Shown here: positions 42,953 to 51,782 of the stretch, one piece after another
Layout: each line of letters starts with the position of its first letter
Numbering within the stretch: position 1 is the stretch's first letter
Notes under the pieces: model-generated
The model's database searches: none
The model's input: only the letters and a program-made list of their open reading frames with translations
What the model was told of the DNA's origin: nothing
Origin: Bradyrhizobium sp. Arg816
Lineage (GTDB): Bacteria; Pseudomonadota; Alphaproteobacteria; Rhizobiales; Xanthobacteraceae
Length of the DNA: 64,000 nucleotides
Assembly (NCBI RefSeq): GCF_029989365.1
Contig: NZ_JAPRAQ010000006.1
Location: 248,001 to 312,000, forward strand
Reading direction: 5' to 3'
Position numbers and translations under genes: made by a program

Positions 42953-43984
42953 ATGACCTCACCGCTTCAATTCGGACTGGATACTTTTGGCGACGTCACC
43001 AAGGACGGCACAGGCAAGATGCTCGCGCACGCGCAGGTGATCCGCAATGTCGTCGACGAAGCCGTGCTGGCCGACGAGCTCGGCATCGACTTCATCGGCC
43101 TCGGCGAGCATCACCGATCTGATTTTGCGATCTCCTCGCCCGAGACCGTGCTCGCCGCGATCGCGTCGCGCACCAGGCGCATCCATCTCGGCTCGGCCGT
43201 GACGGTGCTGAGCTCGGACGATCCGATCCGCGTGTTCCAGCGCTTTGCCACGCTCGATGCGCTCTCCAACGGCCGCGCCGAGGTCATCCTCGGCCGCGGC
43301 TCCTTCACCGAATCCTTTCCGCTGTTCGGCTTCGACCTGCGCGCTTACGAGGCGCTGTTCGAGGAGAAGCTCGATCTGTTCACGGCACTCTTGTCGCAGC
43401 AGCCGGTGACCTGGGAGGGCAAGCTGCGGCCGCCGCTGAAGGAGCAGCTGGTCTATCCGCCGGTCGAAAATGGCCGGCTTAAGACCTGGATCGGCGTCGG
43501 CGGCAGCCCGCAATCGGTGGTGCGCGCCGCACACTACGACCTGCCCCTGATGCTCGCGATCATCGGCGGCGATCCCGCGCGCTTTGCGCCTTACGTCGAT
43601 CTCTATCACCGCGCCTTCAAGGAGTTCGGCCGCCCGGCACAGCCGATCGGCGTGCACTCGCCTGGCTACATCGCCGAGACGGACGAACAGGCGCGCGAAG
43701 AACTGTGGCCCGACTACAAGGCGATGCGCGACCGCATCGGCAAGGAGCGCGGCTGGCCGCCGATGGGCCGCGACGAGTTCGTCAGCGAAGCCGAGCACGG
43801 CTCGCTCTATGTCGGCTCGCCGGAAACCGTCGCGCGCAAGATCGCCAAGACCGCAAAGGCGCTCGGCATTTCGCGCTTCCAGCTGAAATATTCGGCGGGG
43901 CCTTTGCCGCACGAGAAGCTGATGAAGAGCATCGAGCTTTACGGGCGGAAAGTGGTGCCGATGGTCAGGGAGATGATGGGGTGA
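42953..43984 (+). CDS. LLM class flavin-dependent oxidoreductase
   Basis: 343-residue bacterial-luciferase-like monooxygenase. The pattern ADELGIDFIGLGEHHRSDFAISSPETVLAAIA, IHLGSAVTVLSSDDPIRVFQRFATLDALS and GRAEVILGRGSFTESFPLFG is typical. Needs FMNH2 or F420 as cofactor; no flavin reductase is adjacent. Follows the LysR gene on the same strand after 140 bp. Substrate unknown. Confidence 0.93.
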   Translation: MTSPLQFGLDTFGDVTKDGTGKMLAHAQVIRNVVDEAVLADELGIDFIGLGEHHRSDFAISSPETVLAAIASRTRRIHLGSAVTVLSSDDPIRVFQRFATLDALSNGRAEVILGRGSFTESFPLFGFDLRAYEALFEEKLDLFTALLSQQPVTWEGKLRPPLKEQLVYPPVENGRLKTWIGVGGSPQSVVRAAHYDLPLMLAIIGGDPARFAPYVDLYHRAFKEFGRPAQPIGVHSPGYIAETDEQAREELWPDYKAMRDRIGKERGWPPMGRDEFVSEAEHGSLYVGSPETVARKIAKTAKALGISRFQLKYSAGPLPHEKLMKSIELYGRKVVPMVREMMG

Positions 43985-44009
43985 TGCGATAGTCCGTTTT
44001 CGCTTTCGC

Positions 44010-44252
44010 TCACCAGAATCTCTTCTTCGCGAAGGCGTGGCCCGAACCCGACTTCAAATAGCCTTCGAAGGCTCTCGCCTTCTCGATATCTGAGAAGGCC
44101 ACATAGGTAACCAGCCTCCAAGGCATGTATTTGGAGGTATGCGGAGACTTGCCCGCGTTATGATCCGCTAGCCGTTTCTTGAGGTTCGCCGTCAGGCCAA
44201 TATAGCGCTGACCGCCGAAAGCGTCGCTCTCCAGAAGATAGACGTAGTGCAT
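44010..44252 (-). CDS. GIY-YIG domain protein (short, single-domain)
   Basis: 80 residues, MHYVYLLES...RYIGLTANLKKRLADHNAGK with the GIY-YIG pattern as YVYLLES and YIG, then HTSKYMPWRLVTYVAF and EKARAFEGYLKSGSGHAFAKKRF. ATG behind GGAGGG. Short proteins of this type (UPF0213-like) recur many times in Bradyrhizobium genomes. It stands directly before a repeat that touches the tRNA-Tyr 3' end. Confidence 0.88.
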   Translation of the reverse strand: MHYVYLLESDAFGGQRYIGLTANLKKRLADHNAGKSPHTSKYMPWRLVTYVAFSDIEKARAFEGYLKSGSGHAFAKKRFW

Positions 44253-44286
44253 GGAGCCGCCCTCCTTCGCCGAGGCTTCGGAGGGC

Positions 44287-44347
44287 ATCCTGCTTCGCGC
44301 AGTGAAGGGCCGCAAATCCTGCGAAGCGCGTCAGCGCGAAGCAGGAT
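44287..44347. repeat. Inverted repeat abutting tRNA-Tyr
   Basis: ATCCTGCTTCGCGC (44287-44300) and its exact complement (44334-44347) enclose a partial third arm ATCCTGCGAAGCGCG. The right arm reaches the last base of the tRNA-Tyr CCA. Confidence 0.7.
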
Positions 44348-44432
44348 GGTGGGGGAGGCAGGACTCGAACCTGCGAAGCCATGAGGCGGCTGATTTACAG
44401 TCAGCTCCCTTTGCCACTCGGGACACTCCCCC
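44347..44432 (-). tRNA. tRNA-Tyr (anticodon GTA)
   Basis: 86 nt with a long class II variable arm and encoded CCA. Acceptor GGGGGAG pairs with CTCCCCC; anticodon loop CTGTAAA; T-arm GGTTCGAGTCC. Confidence 0.97.
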
Positions 44433-44638
44433 GCTCGACGGCAGCACAATCGGGCCGGACCTTGCCGGCGACCGAAGACGGCCATGGAACGTGAAGGCCG
44501 CGACAGCCCGGATGGGGGCGCGACCGGGCGCGTTTATGGGCGATGCGGTGGGGCAAAGTCAACCGAGGCGAACAGCTAAAATCGCCCCCGAAGCCACCCA
44601 AATTGCCATATTCCGGGACCCGTGACACAAGCGAGCCC

Positions 44639-45469
44639 ATGAAGGATCGAAAATTCACCCCAAGGGGCCCCCGCGCCGGAGCTAAGCCCTTCAACAGGCC
44701 CGGAAAATCAGCCGGTCGGCCGGCCTGGCGCGACCGCGATTCGCAGTCCGGCGGACCGGTCATCCTCTACGGCTGGCACACCGTGACCATGGCGCTCGCC
44801 AACCCTCAGCGGCAGATCCGCAAGCTGACGCTGACCGAGAACGCCGCAAAGCGGCTTGCGGACGAAAACATCGCGACCCGCGTCACGCCCGAGATCGTCC
44901 GGCCCCAGGAGATCGACCGCCTGCTGTCGCCCGACGCCGTGCACCAGGGCCTGCTCGCCGAGGCCGACGCCCTGCCCTCGCCCGACATTGAGACCCTGGA
45001 GCAGGAAGGCATGGTGCTGGTGCTCGACCAGATCACCGATCCGCACAACGTCGGCGCCATCCTGCGCTCCGCCGCGGCGTTCGCGGTGAAGGCGATCGTC
45101 ACCACGGCGCGCCACAGCCCCGAGGCAACCGGCGTGCTGGCCAAGGCCGCCTCCGGTGCTCTCGAGCTGGTGCCAATGGTGACCGTGCAGAACCTCGCCC
45201 GAGCGCTGACCGCGTTGAATGAGCGCGGCTTCCAGACCGTTGGACTGGACAGCGAAGGCAGCGAGGACCTCTCGAACGTCACGCTGCGCGAGCCGCTCGC
45301 GCTGGTGCTTGGTGCCGAAGGCAAGGGCCTGCGGCAATTGACCCGCGAGACATGCAGCGTCGTGGCGCGGCTCGACATGCCCGGCGAGATCAAGAGCCTC
45401 AACGTCTCCAACGCCGCCGTGCTCTCGCTCTACGTCGGCGCGAGCCGTCTCGGGCTGATGAAGCGGTAG
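44639..45469 (+). CDS. rlmB: TrmH/SpoU family RNA 2'-O-ribose methyltransferase (23S rRNA Gm2251 type)
   Basis: 276 residues. After a basic N-terminal tail comes the substrate-binding domain (VILYGWHTVTMALANPQRQ) and the SPOUT knot domain: MVLVLDQITDPHNVGAILRSAAAF (motif 1), LALVLGAEGKGLRQL (motif 2), IKSLNVSNAAVLSLY (motif 3). ATG 44639 (MKDRKFTPRG) is chosen over an upstream in-frame ATG at 44543 that would overlap promoter sequence; its ribosome-binding site is weak. Family function is methylation of G2251 in 23S rRNA. Confidence 0.88.
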   Translation: MKDRKFTPRGPRAGAKPFNRPGKSAGRPAWRDRDSQSGGPVILYGWHTVTMALANPQRQIRKLTLTENAAKRLADENIATRVTPEIVRPQEIDRLLSPDAVHQGLLAEADALPSPDIETLEQEGMVLVLDQITDPHNVGAILRSAAAFAVKAIVTTARHSPEATGVLAKAASGALELVPMVTVQNLARALTALNERGFQTVGLDSEGSEDLSNVTLREPLALVLGAEGKGLRQLTRETCSVVARLDMPGEIKSLNVSNAAVLSLYVGASRLGLMKR

Positions 45470-45488
45470 CTGCTGACGCAACGGCGTT

Positions 45489-45635
45489 CTGCTCCCTCGC
45501 CCCGTTCTTACGGGGAGAGGGTTGGGGTGAGGGGTCGCCTCCGCAATCACGGTGACAGTTGGACTCGCGGAGAGTCCCCCTCACCCGGATTGCTGCGCAA
45601 TCCGACCTCTCCCCGCAAGCGGGGCGAGGTGAAGA
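45489..45635. repeat. Bradyrhizobial repeat with CCCTCACC hairpins
   Basis: CTCGCCCCGTTCTTACGGGGAGAGG and CCTCTCCCCGCAAGCGGGGCGAGG form two imperfectly matched hairpins around an internal CTCCGC-AATCACGG...GACTCGCGGAG element. Frequently seen between bradyrhizobial genes. Lies between convergent rlmB and the Gly/Tyr-rich gene. Confidence 0.75.
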
Positions 45636-45641
45636 AAACAA

Positions 45642-45673
45642 AACGCCCGTCCGCATCACACGGACGGGCGTTT
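45642..45673 (-). terminator. Intrinsic terminator of the Gly/Tyr-rich protein gene
   Basis: AACGCCCGTCCG and CGGACGGGCGTT form a 12-bp stem with a seven-base loop; on the minus strand it is followed by TTGTTTTC. It could also end the convergent rlmB transcript (TTTCGTT). Confidence 0.82.
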
Positions 45674-45695
45674 CGTTGGCTCAACCGATCAGAGA

Positions 45696-46202
45696 TCAGT
45701 AATAGCGGCGCAGTACGCGATGGCCGCCGTAATAGTACGGCGCCGGTGCGCGGCGATGGGCGTAGCCGTAGCGCTGAGCGTAGCCGTAGTGCGTACGCGG
45801 GAGATAGCCGTAGCGCGGGCCATAGCCGTAGCGATACGGACGGTAGTACGGGCGGCGATAGGGATAGGCCGCCGGCGCTTCGACGGCGGCAGCACGGTAG
45901 CCATAGCCGTAGCCGTAATTGGCGGGCGCAACGACCGCGTCCTCACGATAGGTCGGATACGGCGCGAAGGCGCCCGGGCCGGTATAGGTCGGGCCCTGGT
46001 TGACGTAATAATACTGCGTGGTCGGCTCGGCGAGACGCTCATAGGCGCCGTAGCCGTACCCATAGCCGCCGCAACCGGTGTTGCAGCCGGAGTAAACCGG
46101 CGCAACCGGTGCGCACGTGCTGAAGCCGCAAGCCGCGGCGGGCGCGGTGGCGACGAACATCACGGCAGCCGCCGCAACCAGTCCCGAAATCATTTGACGC
46201 AT
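45696..46202 (-). CDS. Exported Gly/Tyr/Arg-rich protein
   Basis: 168 residues. A signal peptide (MRQMISGLVAAAAVMFVATAPAAA) precedes a Cys-containing segment (CGFSTCAPVAPVYSGCNTGCGG), a YGYGYGAY repeat, and a long C-terminal region of Tyr-Arg-Pro-Gly repeats (PYYRPYRYGYG, YGYAQRYGYAHRR). Probably intrinsically disordered and located in the periplasm or cell envelope. No function can be assigned. Start ATG lies behind AGGAGAG. Confidence 0.75.
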   Translation of the reverse strand: MRQMISGLVAAAAVMFVATAPAAACGFSTCAPVAPVYSGCNTGCGGYGYGYGAYERLAEPTTQYYYVNQGPTYTGPGAFAPYPTYREDAVVAPANYGYGYGYRAAAVEAPAAYPYRRPYYRPYRYGYGPRYGYLPRTHYGYAQRYGYAHRRAPAPYYYGGHRVLRRYY

Positions 46203-46271
46203 TACTCTCTCCTGTTGATTTTCGTATCTTGGATTTTTGATCTTGGATTTTTTCTTGGATTTTGACGTTTC

Positions 46272-46757
46272 TTAAGTCGGCGGCCTTCCGGGCGCCTCTG
46301 CATGCGGCCGCGGCCGAGGACGCCGCGGACGGTCATTGATCTCAGGCGCAAAGATCACCGGCGGCGGATTGACGGGCACGTCCATCTGCGGCGGCAGCGG
46401 CGCCGATTCCACACCCCAGCTCTGGTGATAGCTCTCGGCGGGCTTTGGCAATTTGCGGTTGGCGGGCGGCTCGACCTCGAGCCGGCCGTAGCCGGGCCGC
46501 AGGCCCATGGTCGGATAATAATGGCCGACATCCTCGGGCTGCCGCTCGGCGATATAGCGCCCGCCATAGATCGTCGGCTGCACCTGGACGTTCTTGCCGA
46601 GGCCCCAGACACCCTCGACCACGCTGTAGGACGCGTCGATGTTGTCGATGATGATGGGCACGCCCGGGCGGCCGGGCACGACGATGTCGAAGCCGCCGCC
46701 GGCAAACGCCGTCGCGGGCAATCCGATCAGAATGGCGGCGAGCGCGAGAGCGCGCAT
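46272..46757 (-). CDS. Exported hypothetical protein, Pro-rich C-terminus
   Basis: 161 residues with a signal peptide (MRALALAAILIGLPATAFA) and mature part GGGFDIVVPGRPGVPIIID..., YYPTMGLRPGYGRLEVEP, ending in RPRRPRPRPHAEAPGRPP. No catalytic motif. It lies just upstream of the Gly/Tyr-rich exported protein on the same strand (69-bp gap); the two may be co-expressed envelope proteins. Confidence 0.72.
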   Translation of the reverse strand: MRALALAAILIGLPATAFAGGGFDIVVPGRPGVPIIIDNIDASYSVVEGVWGLGKNVQVQPTIYGGRYIAERQPEDVGHYYPTMGLRPGYGRLEVEPPANRKLPKPAESYHQSWGVESAPLPPQMDVPVNPPPVIFAPEINDRPRRPRPRPHAEAPGRPPT

Positions 46758-47064
46758 GGAAGGATCCCGGTTTATCCGACGCTCAACCTATCCGATCGCC
46801 ACGCGGAGAGGGTTAAGGCCCCCTCACCAATTTCCGGTAAGCCTAACGTGCGAGGGTCGACAGCGGCTCAAATGCCGCAAGCTGCGCTAGCGAAGCGTTA
46901 ACGGGACGCAAACCCGCCGCACATGGCGGATCGCACGAGGTTGCGTGGCGCAAGCTGCACATCCTGGGCGGGCTCACGTCGATGTGACCCCACGTGCGAG
47001 AATCCGCGGAACGACTGTAGGATGGCGCGCTTAGCACAGGTCTCAACAACATGGAGAAAATGCC
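46758..47064. other. Divergent intergenic region, no gene seen
   Basis: 307 bp between two divergent exported-protein genes. No RNA gene, repeat or strong promoter pair stands out. Confidence 0.4.
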
Positions 47065-47538
47065 ATGACGAGCCTGAAGCTTCTTGGCCTAGCCGCGATC
47101 GTCGCGTCCACGCTGGCAACACCGGCCTTCGCGCAAACGACCCTCGACAATTCGGGCCGCTGCACGGGGCTCTTCCAGGATCCCAATTGCCAGAATCTCG
47201 GCCCCGCAAATCCCACCACCGATCGCGCCTATCGGCGCCGGCACATGGCCCGCGGCCAAGTGAATCCGAATGACGGAACTCGATCGGGCTTCTGGCCGGT
47301 CGACACTGCAGGCGCAGTTGCTGGCGCGGCCGTCGGGACCGCGGCAGCTGTCGCATCCGCGCCATTCGGCGGCTGGGACAATTCCTACGCCTATGACAAT
47401 TCCGGCGGATATAACGGCGGCCGCGGCGAAATGGGCTGGTACGGCAATTGGGATACCTACGCGGCCCGCAACGGCATCGTTTGCCGGCCCGGGACCTGGT
47501 ACAAGGGCGCGGACGGCCTCCAGCACATCTGCCAATAA
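47065..47538 (+). CDS. Exported hypothetical protein, Gly-rich
   Basis: 157 residues with signal peptide ending ATPAFAQ. The mature part has CTGLFQDPNCQNLGP, a Gly/Ala segment AGAVAGAAVGTAAAVASAP and a C-terminal YAARNGIVCRPGTWYKGADGLQHICQ with two cysteines, a pattern I associate with small bradyrhizobial secreted proteins. ATG preceded by TGGAGAAAATGCC. No function recognised. Confidence 0.72.
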   Translation: MTSLKLLGLAAIVASTLATPAFAQTTLDNSGRCTGLFQDPNCQNLGPANPTTDRAYRRRHMARGQVNPNDGTRSGFWPVDTAGAVAGAAVGTAAAVASAPFGGWDNSYAYDNSGGYNGGRGEMGWYGNWDTYAARNGIVCRPGTWYKGADGLQHICQ

Positions 47539-47709
47539 GGCCTTCTTCCATCGGGTTGAATGGTTTCAGGCCGCCCTACGGGCCGCCTGTTTCATGCCGG
47601 CGAAACGCAACCCTCTGGTTCTGGCACTTTCCAACCAAGTCTGATATTGCGGCGCCCACGGGCGGACGGCTCCAGCACATGCCGGTCCCCGCCCAGCTTC
47701 ATGAGCGTG

Positions 47710-47784
47710 GCCGGCTTAGCTCAGCGGTAGAGCAGCGGTTTTGTAAACCGAAGGTCGGGGGTTCAATCCCCTCAGCCGGCACCA
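47710..47784 (+). tRNA. tRNA-Thr (anticodon TGT)
   Basis: 75 nt with encoded ACCA end. Acceptor GCCGGCT pairs with AGCCGGC, D-arm AGCTCAGCGGTAGAGC, anticodon loop TTTGTAA, T-arm GGTTCAATCCC. Stands alone between protein genes. Confidence 0.96.
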
Positions 47785-47802
47785 GCGCTTGAGGCGGAAG
47801 CT

Positions 47803-48216
47803 TCAGCTTGCATTCTTCGGCGCACTGCTTTGCTGGAAGTGCTCCGCACCATTGATTTCGACCCAGGCATGTTTCGACTGCTCGAAAACCGATCTTAGCG
47901 GAGCCGGGAAATTCGGGTCCGCCATCGCGCCGACGGCAACGCCAATCATCCCTGGCAGGTTGTCCGCCTTCCAGCAGACTGTCGAACCGCAATTGGTGCA
48001 AAAATAGCTGCGGACGTTGCCGCCGCTCGCGGCCTTGCGAACGTATTCGCTTGGGGTCCCCGAGATCGTGACGGCCTCAGCCGCGTAGAAGGCACCGACG
48101 CCGAACGGCGCACCGGTTCGGCGCTGGCAGTCCATGCAGTGACAAGCAACGACCGCGCGGGATGGCCCCGCGAGCGACAATGCAACGGCGCCGCAACGGC
48201 ATCTGGCATCGATCAT
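47803..48216 (-). CDS. GFA family (glutathione-dependent formaldehyde-activating-like) protein
   Basis: 137 residues. Zinc ligands: CRCGAV (N-terminal), CHCMDCQRRTGAPFG, and YFCTNCGSTVCW. These fit the GFA/CENP-V fold. Despite the name, most members do not act on formaldehyde, and the reaction here is unknown. ATG follows GGGAGGC. It ends 18 bases from tRNA-Thr and follows the PQQ dehydrogenase on the same strand. Confidence 0.9.
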   Translation of the reverse strand: MIDARCRCGAVALSLAGPSRAVVACHCMDCQRRTGAPFGVGAFYAAEAVTISGTPSEYVRKAASGGNVRSYFCTNCGSTVCWKADNLPGMIGVAVGAMADPNFPAPLRSVFEQSKHAWVEINGAEHFQQSSAPKNAS

Positions 48217-48236
48217 CGCGCCTCCCTGCCTCGCGC

Positions 48237-50069
48237 TCAGTCCGTCCCCACCTCGAACGCCAGCAGCACGTTGCCGGCGACGCCGCTCCATTGGCCGTAG
48301 CCGGAATTGGTGTAGAGCATGCCGCCGGCGATGACCGGTCCGGGACCATCGATCGCGCCGCCATGGGCGGGGACGCCGTTGACGGCCTTGTAATCCTGCG
48401 CGGTGTCGAACTCCCAGATCAGCTTGCCGTCGCTGGCATAGGCACGCAGGAAGCCGCTGACGCTGCCGGAGAACACGACGCCGGGGATCAGGCTCACCGC
48501 CGCCGACAGCGCGGGGCTGCATTGAAGACGATCGCCACAGGCGACCGGAGGCACCTCCATCACGACAGTCCCGCTGGCGAGATCGAGCCCGAACAAGCCA
48601 CCGCCTTGCGTGGAGTCGAGACGTCTGGTGCCGTCACGCAGGAAACGCACATCGGAGTTCGCGACATAGATGCGGTCCTGATCGGCCGCCGAGCCCCATT
48701 CGCTGCCGCCGAGCGCACCGCCCTTCCCGATCCGCGTCTGCCACAGGATCTTGCCGCCGTCGTCGGGATCGAGCGCGTGCACGACGCCGGATTTCTGTGC
48801 GATGGCAAGAACGCGCCTGCCGTCGCGCAGGGTCACCAGGATCGGAGACTGACCGAAATCGTGGTCGGGTCCGTGATCCTCGGGACAATTGGTCTTGTCC
48901 GCACCGTAGCACGCCACGACATAAGCGTCCTTCGGCGTGGCCTGCTGGCTCCAGAGCAGCTTTCCCGTCGCAAGATCGAAGGCGAGAATCGCGTCACTCG
49001 TTGCGGATGGCGGATTCGAATAGGAATTGCTGGTCGCGACATAGATCGCGCCGCGCTTCACATCGATCGTCGGCGCCGACCAGATCGCGGCACCGGACGG
49101 GCCGAACAGCTGCACGCCCTTCGCGTTCTTGTCGGTCGGATGCGGCACTTCCGGGATCGTATAGGCTTGCCAGACCGGCTTGCCGGTCGCGGCGTCCAAC
49201 GCCACCACGCTGCCGCGGAAGGTGCAACATTCGTAAGAGGCTTGCGAGCCGGCGGCTTCCTCGAGCGAGGACACCGGCACGTAGAGAACGCCGGAATGCA
49301 GCACCGGTGCGCCGGTGATGCGCGCGGCCGGATGCTCCTCCACCTTCGCCTTCCAGATCAACGCCCCCGTTAGCGCGTTCACGGCATAGGCGTTGGCACG
49401 CAAATCACCGAAGAAGATCGCGAACTGATCGGAACCGGGAAGCGGTGCGACCGTGATCGCAGCGCGCACCGCCGCATCGATCGCGAACGTCCACAGCGTG
49501 CAGCCGGTTCGCGCGTCGAGCGCATGCACCTTGCGGTCGGTGCCGCCGATGAACAGCAGGCCGCCCATGATCGTCGGCGGCGCAAAGGACACCGAGGCGC
49601 CGGGAAACGCGTAGGCCCATTTCAGCCGCAGGCGCGGCACCTGCGCCGCGGTCAGGCCCGCCATGTCGGCCGGCTGGAAGCGGCTGTTGTTGAGGTCGAC
49701 GCCCCACCCGTTCCAGCGCGGGCCGTCGAGCGGTTGCGGAAAGCCGCTGAGTTGCTGCGTGCAGCCGCCCTGCCCGTCAGACGCGCTGCTGATCGCGGCC
49801 TTGCCGGTGACGAAAGCAGCAATCGCGCGACGCTCGTCGTCGCTGCGCTCCTTCGCCATCGCGGCCATGCTGCCGGAGGTCAGCGTCCCCAGCACGTGAT
49901 CGAACGACATCGCCCGCATGGCGCCGCGCGCGGGCGCGCGGCTCTGGGCATCACCGGCATCGTGACATTGCGCGCAGTGGGTTGCGTAGAGCGCGGCGCC
50001 GTTCTGCTGCGCCAGTGCGGGCGCGGAGCACCAGATCAACAGAGCGGCTACGACAAAACTCGGCCTCAT
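48237..50069 (-). CDS. Cytochrome c/PQQ beta-propeller dehydrogenase (polyvinyl-alcohol dehydrogenase type)
   Basis: 610 residues. Signal peptide ending APALAQ, then a cytochrome c domain with haem-binding CAQCH, a GGCTQQL segment, and a PQQ-binding beta-propeller (repeats such as LHALDARTGCTLWTF, VVALDAATGKPVWQAY, ILAFDLATGKLLWSQQ). Disulphide-type Cys-Cys pair in SYECCTF. The layout (haem domain before propeller) matches quinohaemoprotein PVA dehydrogenases. Periplasmic oxidation of an alcohol; substrate unknown. Confidence 0.9.
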   Translation of the reverse strand: MRPSFVVAALLIWCSAPALAQQNGAALYATHCAQCHDAGDAQSRAPARGAMRAMSFDHVLGTLTSGSMAAMAKERSDDERRAIAAFVTGKAAISSASDGQGGCTQQLSGFPQPLDGPRWNGWGVDLNNSRFQPADMAGLTAAQVPRLRLKWAYAFPGASVSFAPPTIMGGLLFIGGTDRKVHALDARTGCTLWTFAIDAAVRAAITVAPLPGSDQFAIFFGDLRANAYAVNALTGALIWKAKVEEHPAARITGAPVLHSGVLYVPVSSLEEAAGSQASYECCTFRGSVVALDAATGKPVWQAYTIPEVPHPTDKNAKGVQLFGPSGAAIWSAPTIDVKRGAIYVATSNSYSNPPSATSDAILAFDLATGKLLWSQQATPKDAYVVACYGADKTNCPEDHGPDHDFGQSPILVTLRDGRRVLAIAQKSGVVHALDPDDGGKILWQTRIGKGGALGGSEWGSAADQDRIYVANSDVRFLRDGTRRLDSTQGGGLFGLDLASGTVVMEVPPVACGDRLQCSPALSAAVSLIPGVVFSGSVSGFLRAYASDGKLIWEFDTAQDYKAVNGVPAHGGAIDGPGPVIAGGMLYTNSGYGQWSGVAGNVLLAFEVGTD

Positions 50070-50165
50070 GGCGTCCTCCGGTATCGTCGTGAAAAGATCG
50101 CATCACACAACCTGAAGTGTATCGCCAGTGCGATCGCGGACGCAATGGAGTTCCGCCTGCGTCTG

Positions 50166-50879
50166 TCACATCGCCGTGGCCATGCGTACACGATCGGGCA
50201 ATTCATCCAGACGCCATAGGGCGAGGCTCTTGTCGCGCCAGCCGCCACCGCCCTCCTCGCAACGCTCGTTGATCAGCGCGCGCGGCGAGGGCCAGTTGAA
50301 TGGCGCCTTCGCCATGTTCAGCGCGCGCCAATCGCCATCCTCGCAATCGCGATTTGCATCCCATTCGGGAAATGTTGTCACCAGCAGGAAGCCAGCGCCA
50401 CTGTCGGCAAAGCGGGCAACGGCGCGGGCGATATTGTCGAAGCTCAAATGAACCAGGCAGTCTCGGCACAGGATGACATCCGCGCGCGGCAGCGCATCGC
50501 GCGTGATGTCGGCAACGAGAAACCGGCCGGACAATTCGCCGCCGGCCACACGCCGGCGATTGGTCTCGATCAGCGACGGCACGACGTCGATGCCGGTATA
50601 GTCGAGGTCGAACTTGATGCGGCCGATCCAGCCGGCATCGCCGCAGGGCGCATCGAGCAGCGAGCGCGCCCCGAGCCGTCGCAGCAGGGGAGGAAGCTCC
50701 TCCCGGATCGCGGCGGTCGCCGGGTCCTCCGAGCCGAGGCCCGAGACGGATGTGGCGGCGCCCCACAGGTTGGTCCGCTCGATCCGCTCGAACCGCGCGG
50801 CGAGATCGAGGCCGTCAAAGTTCTCGCGGTCCGCAACGAAGCGCTCATGGGCGAGGACGGGTGCACGATTGGTGATCAT
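50166..50879 (-). CDS. Class I SAM-dependent methyltransferase
   Basis: 237 residues with the SAM-binding motif I LLDAPCGDAGWIGRI, motif II YTGIDVVPSLIE, and VILCRDCLVHLSFDNIARAV. N-terminal part FERIERTNLWGAATSVSGLGSED resembles small-molecule or glycan methyltransferases. Lies 81 bp downstream of a second methyltransferase on the same strand, so they may act in one pathway. Substrate unknown. Confidence 0.88.
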   Translation of the reverse strand: MITNRAPVLAHERFVADRENFDGLDLAARFERIERTNLWGAATSVSGLGSEDPATAAIREELPPLLRRLGARSLLDAPCGDAGWIGRIKFDLDYTGIDVVPSLIETNRRRVAGGELSGRFLVADITRDALPRADVILCRDCLVHLSFDNIARAVARFADSGAGFLLVTTFPEWDANRDCEDGDWRALNMAKAPFNWPSPRALINERCEEGGGGWRDKSLALWRLDELPDRVRMATAM

Positions 50880-50960
50880 CGGGCGAGGCTCACATGAAAA
50901 TTCCGTCGCGGGCCCACTATACAGCCGCAGCGTCGCCTGCGAAATCGCCAGCCGCTTCCC

Positions 50961-51680
50961 TCAGGCCGGCTTCTGCCACTCCATGATGTGGAAATAGGGT
51001 ACGCGGCGATGAACGGCATTCCTCTCGGGATCGCCGCCTGCGGGCTCCGGCTCGACGAACAGACGCAGCTGAAGGCCGTGATCGAGCAACAGCGTCATGT
51101 AGGTGCTGAGCGGACGATGCCAGTTCTGGATCCGGATGCCGCACCAGCTCACCCAGATCGGCCGCTCCTCCATGTAGTGGTCGATCGAGAAGCGCGGGAT
51201 ACCCTCGCCGTCCCGCGTCCAGCCGTCGGGCTGGCCCGCGGTGTTGAAGCTGGTCAGGTTGGCGATCAGCAGCGTGCCGCCCGGCCGCAGCGCCGCCACC
51301 ATCTTCGTGATGGCCGCGCCGAGGTCGGGCATGTCGATCAGGCTGAGATAGCTGACGACCAGGTCGAATTCCGCACTGAGCTCCATCGTCTCGGCGCGGC
51401 CGAGCCGATAGTTGCCGGTCGGGTCCAGCTCCCTGGCGCGCGCAAGCAACGCTTCGGTCGGATCGAGGCCGGTGGTGCGGATGCCGACGCACTGCATGAT
51501 ACGGCAGAAGCGCCCCTCCCCGCAGCCGACGTCGAGCGCATTGCGAAAGCCGCGCCCTTCGATCCGCGCCCGCATCGGCGCGTCCAGGACGAAGCGGCGA
51601 CCGTAGTCGCCGTCTTCCCCCTGCTCGACGATCCAAGCGGCCGCGGACGCGGTCCAGCCGTCGCTGACGTCCTCGTTCAT
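50961..51680 (-). CDS. Class I SAM-dependent methyltransferase
   Basis: 239 residues. Motif I ALDVGCGEGRFCRIM, motif II TTGLDPTEALLARA, and FDLVVSYLSLIDMPDL, RPGGTLLIANLTSFNTAG follow the UbiE/COQ5-like order. C-terminal half has an extra segment for substrate. No family name beyond methyltransferase is justified. Confidence 0.9.
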   Translation of the reverse strand: MNEDVSDGWTASAAAWIVEQGEDGDYGRRFVLDAPMRARIEGRGFRNALDVGCGEGRFCRIMQCVGIRTTGLDPTEALLARARELDPTGNYRLGRAETMELSAEFDLVVSYLSLIDMPDLGAAITKMVAALRPGGTLLIANLTSFNTAGQPDGWTRDGEGIPRFSIDHYMEERPIWVSWCGIRIQNWHRPLSTYMTLLLDHGLQLRLFVEPEPAGGDPERNAVHRRVPYFHIMEWQKPA

Positions 51681-51782
51681 TGGGCGACCTTCGGGAATGG
51701 ATGTTGGCCACGCGCATCGCGCCTGCGCGGCTACTGACCACGGATTGGATCAGAGTTCAACATCAGGTAGCTTGCGCATCCG

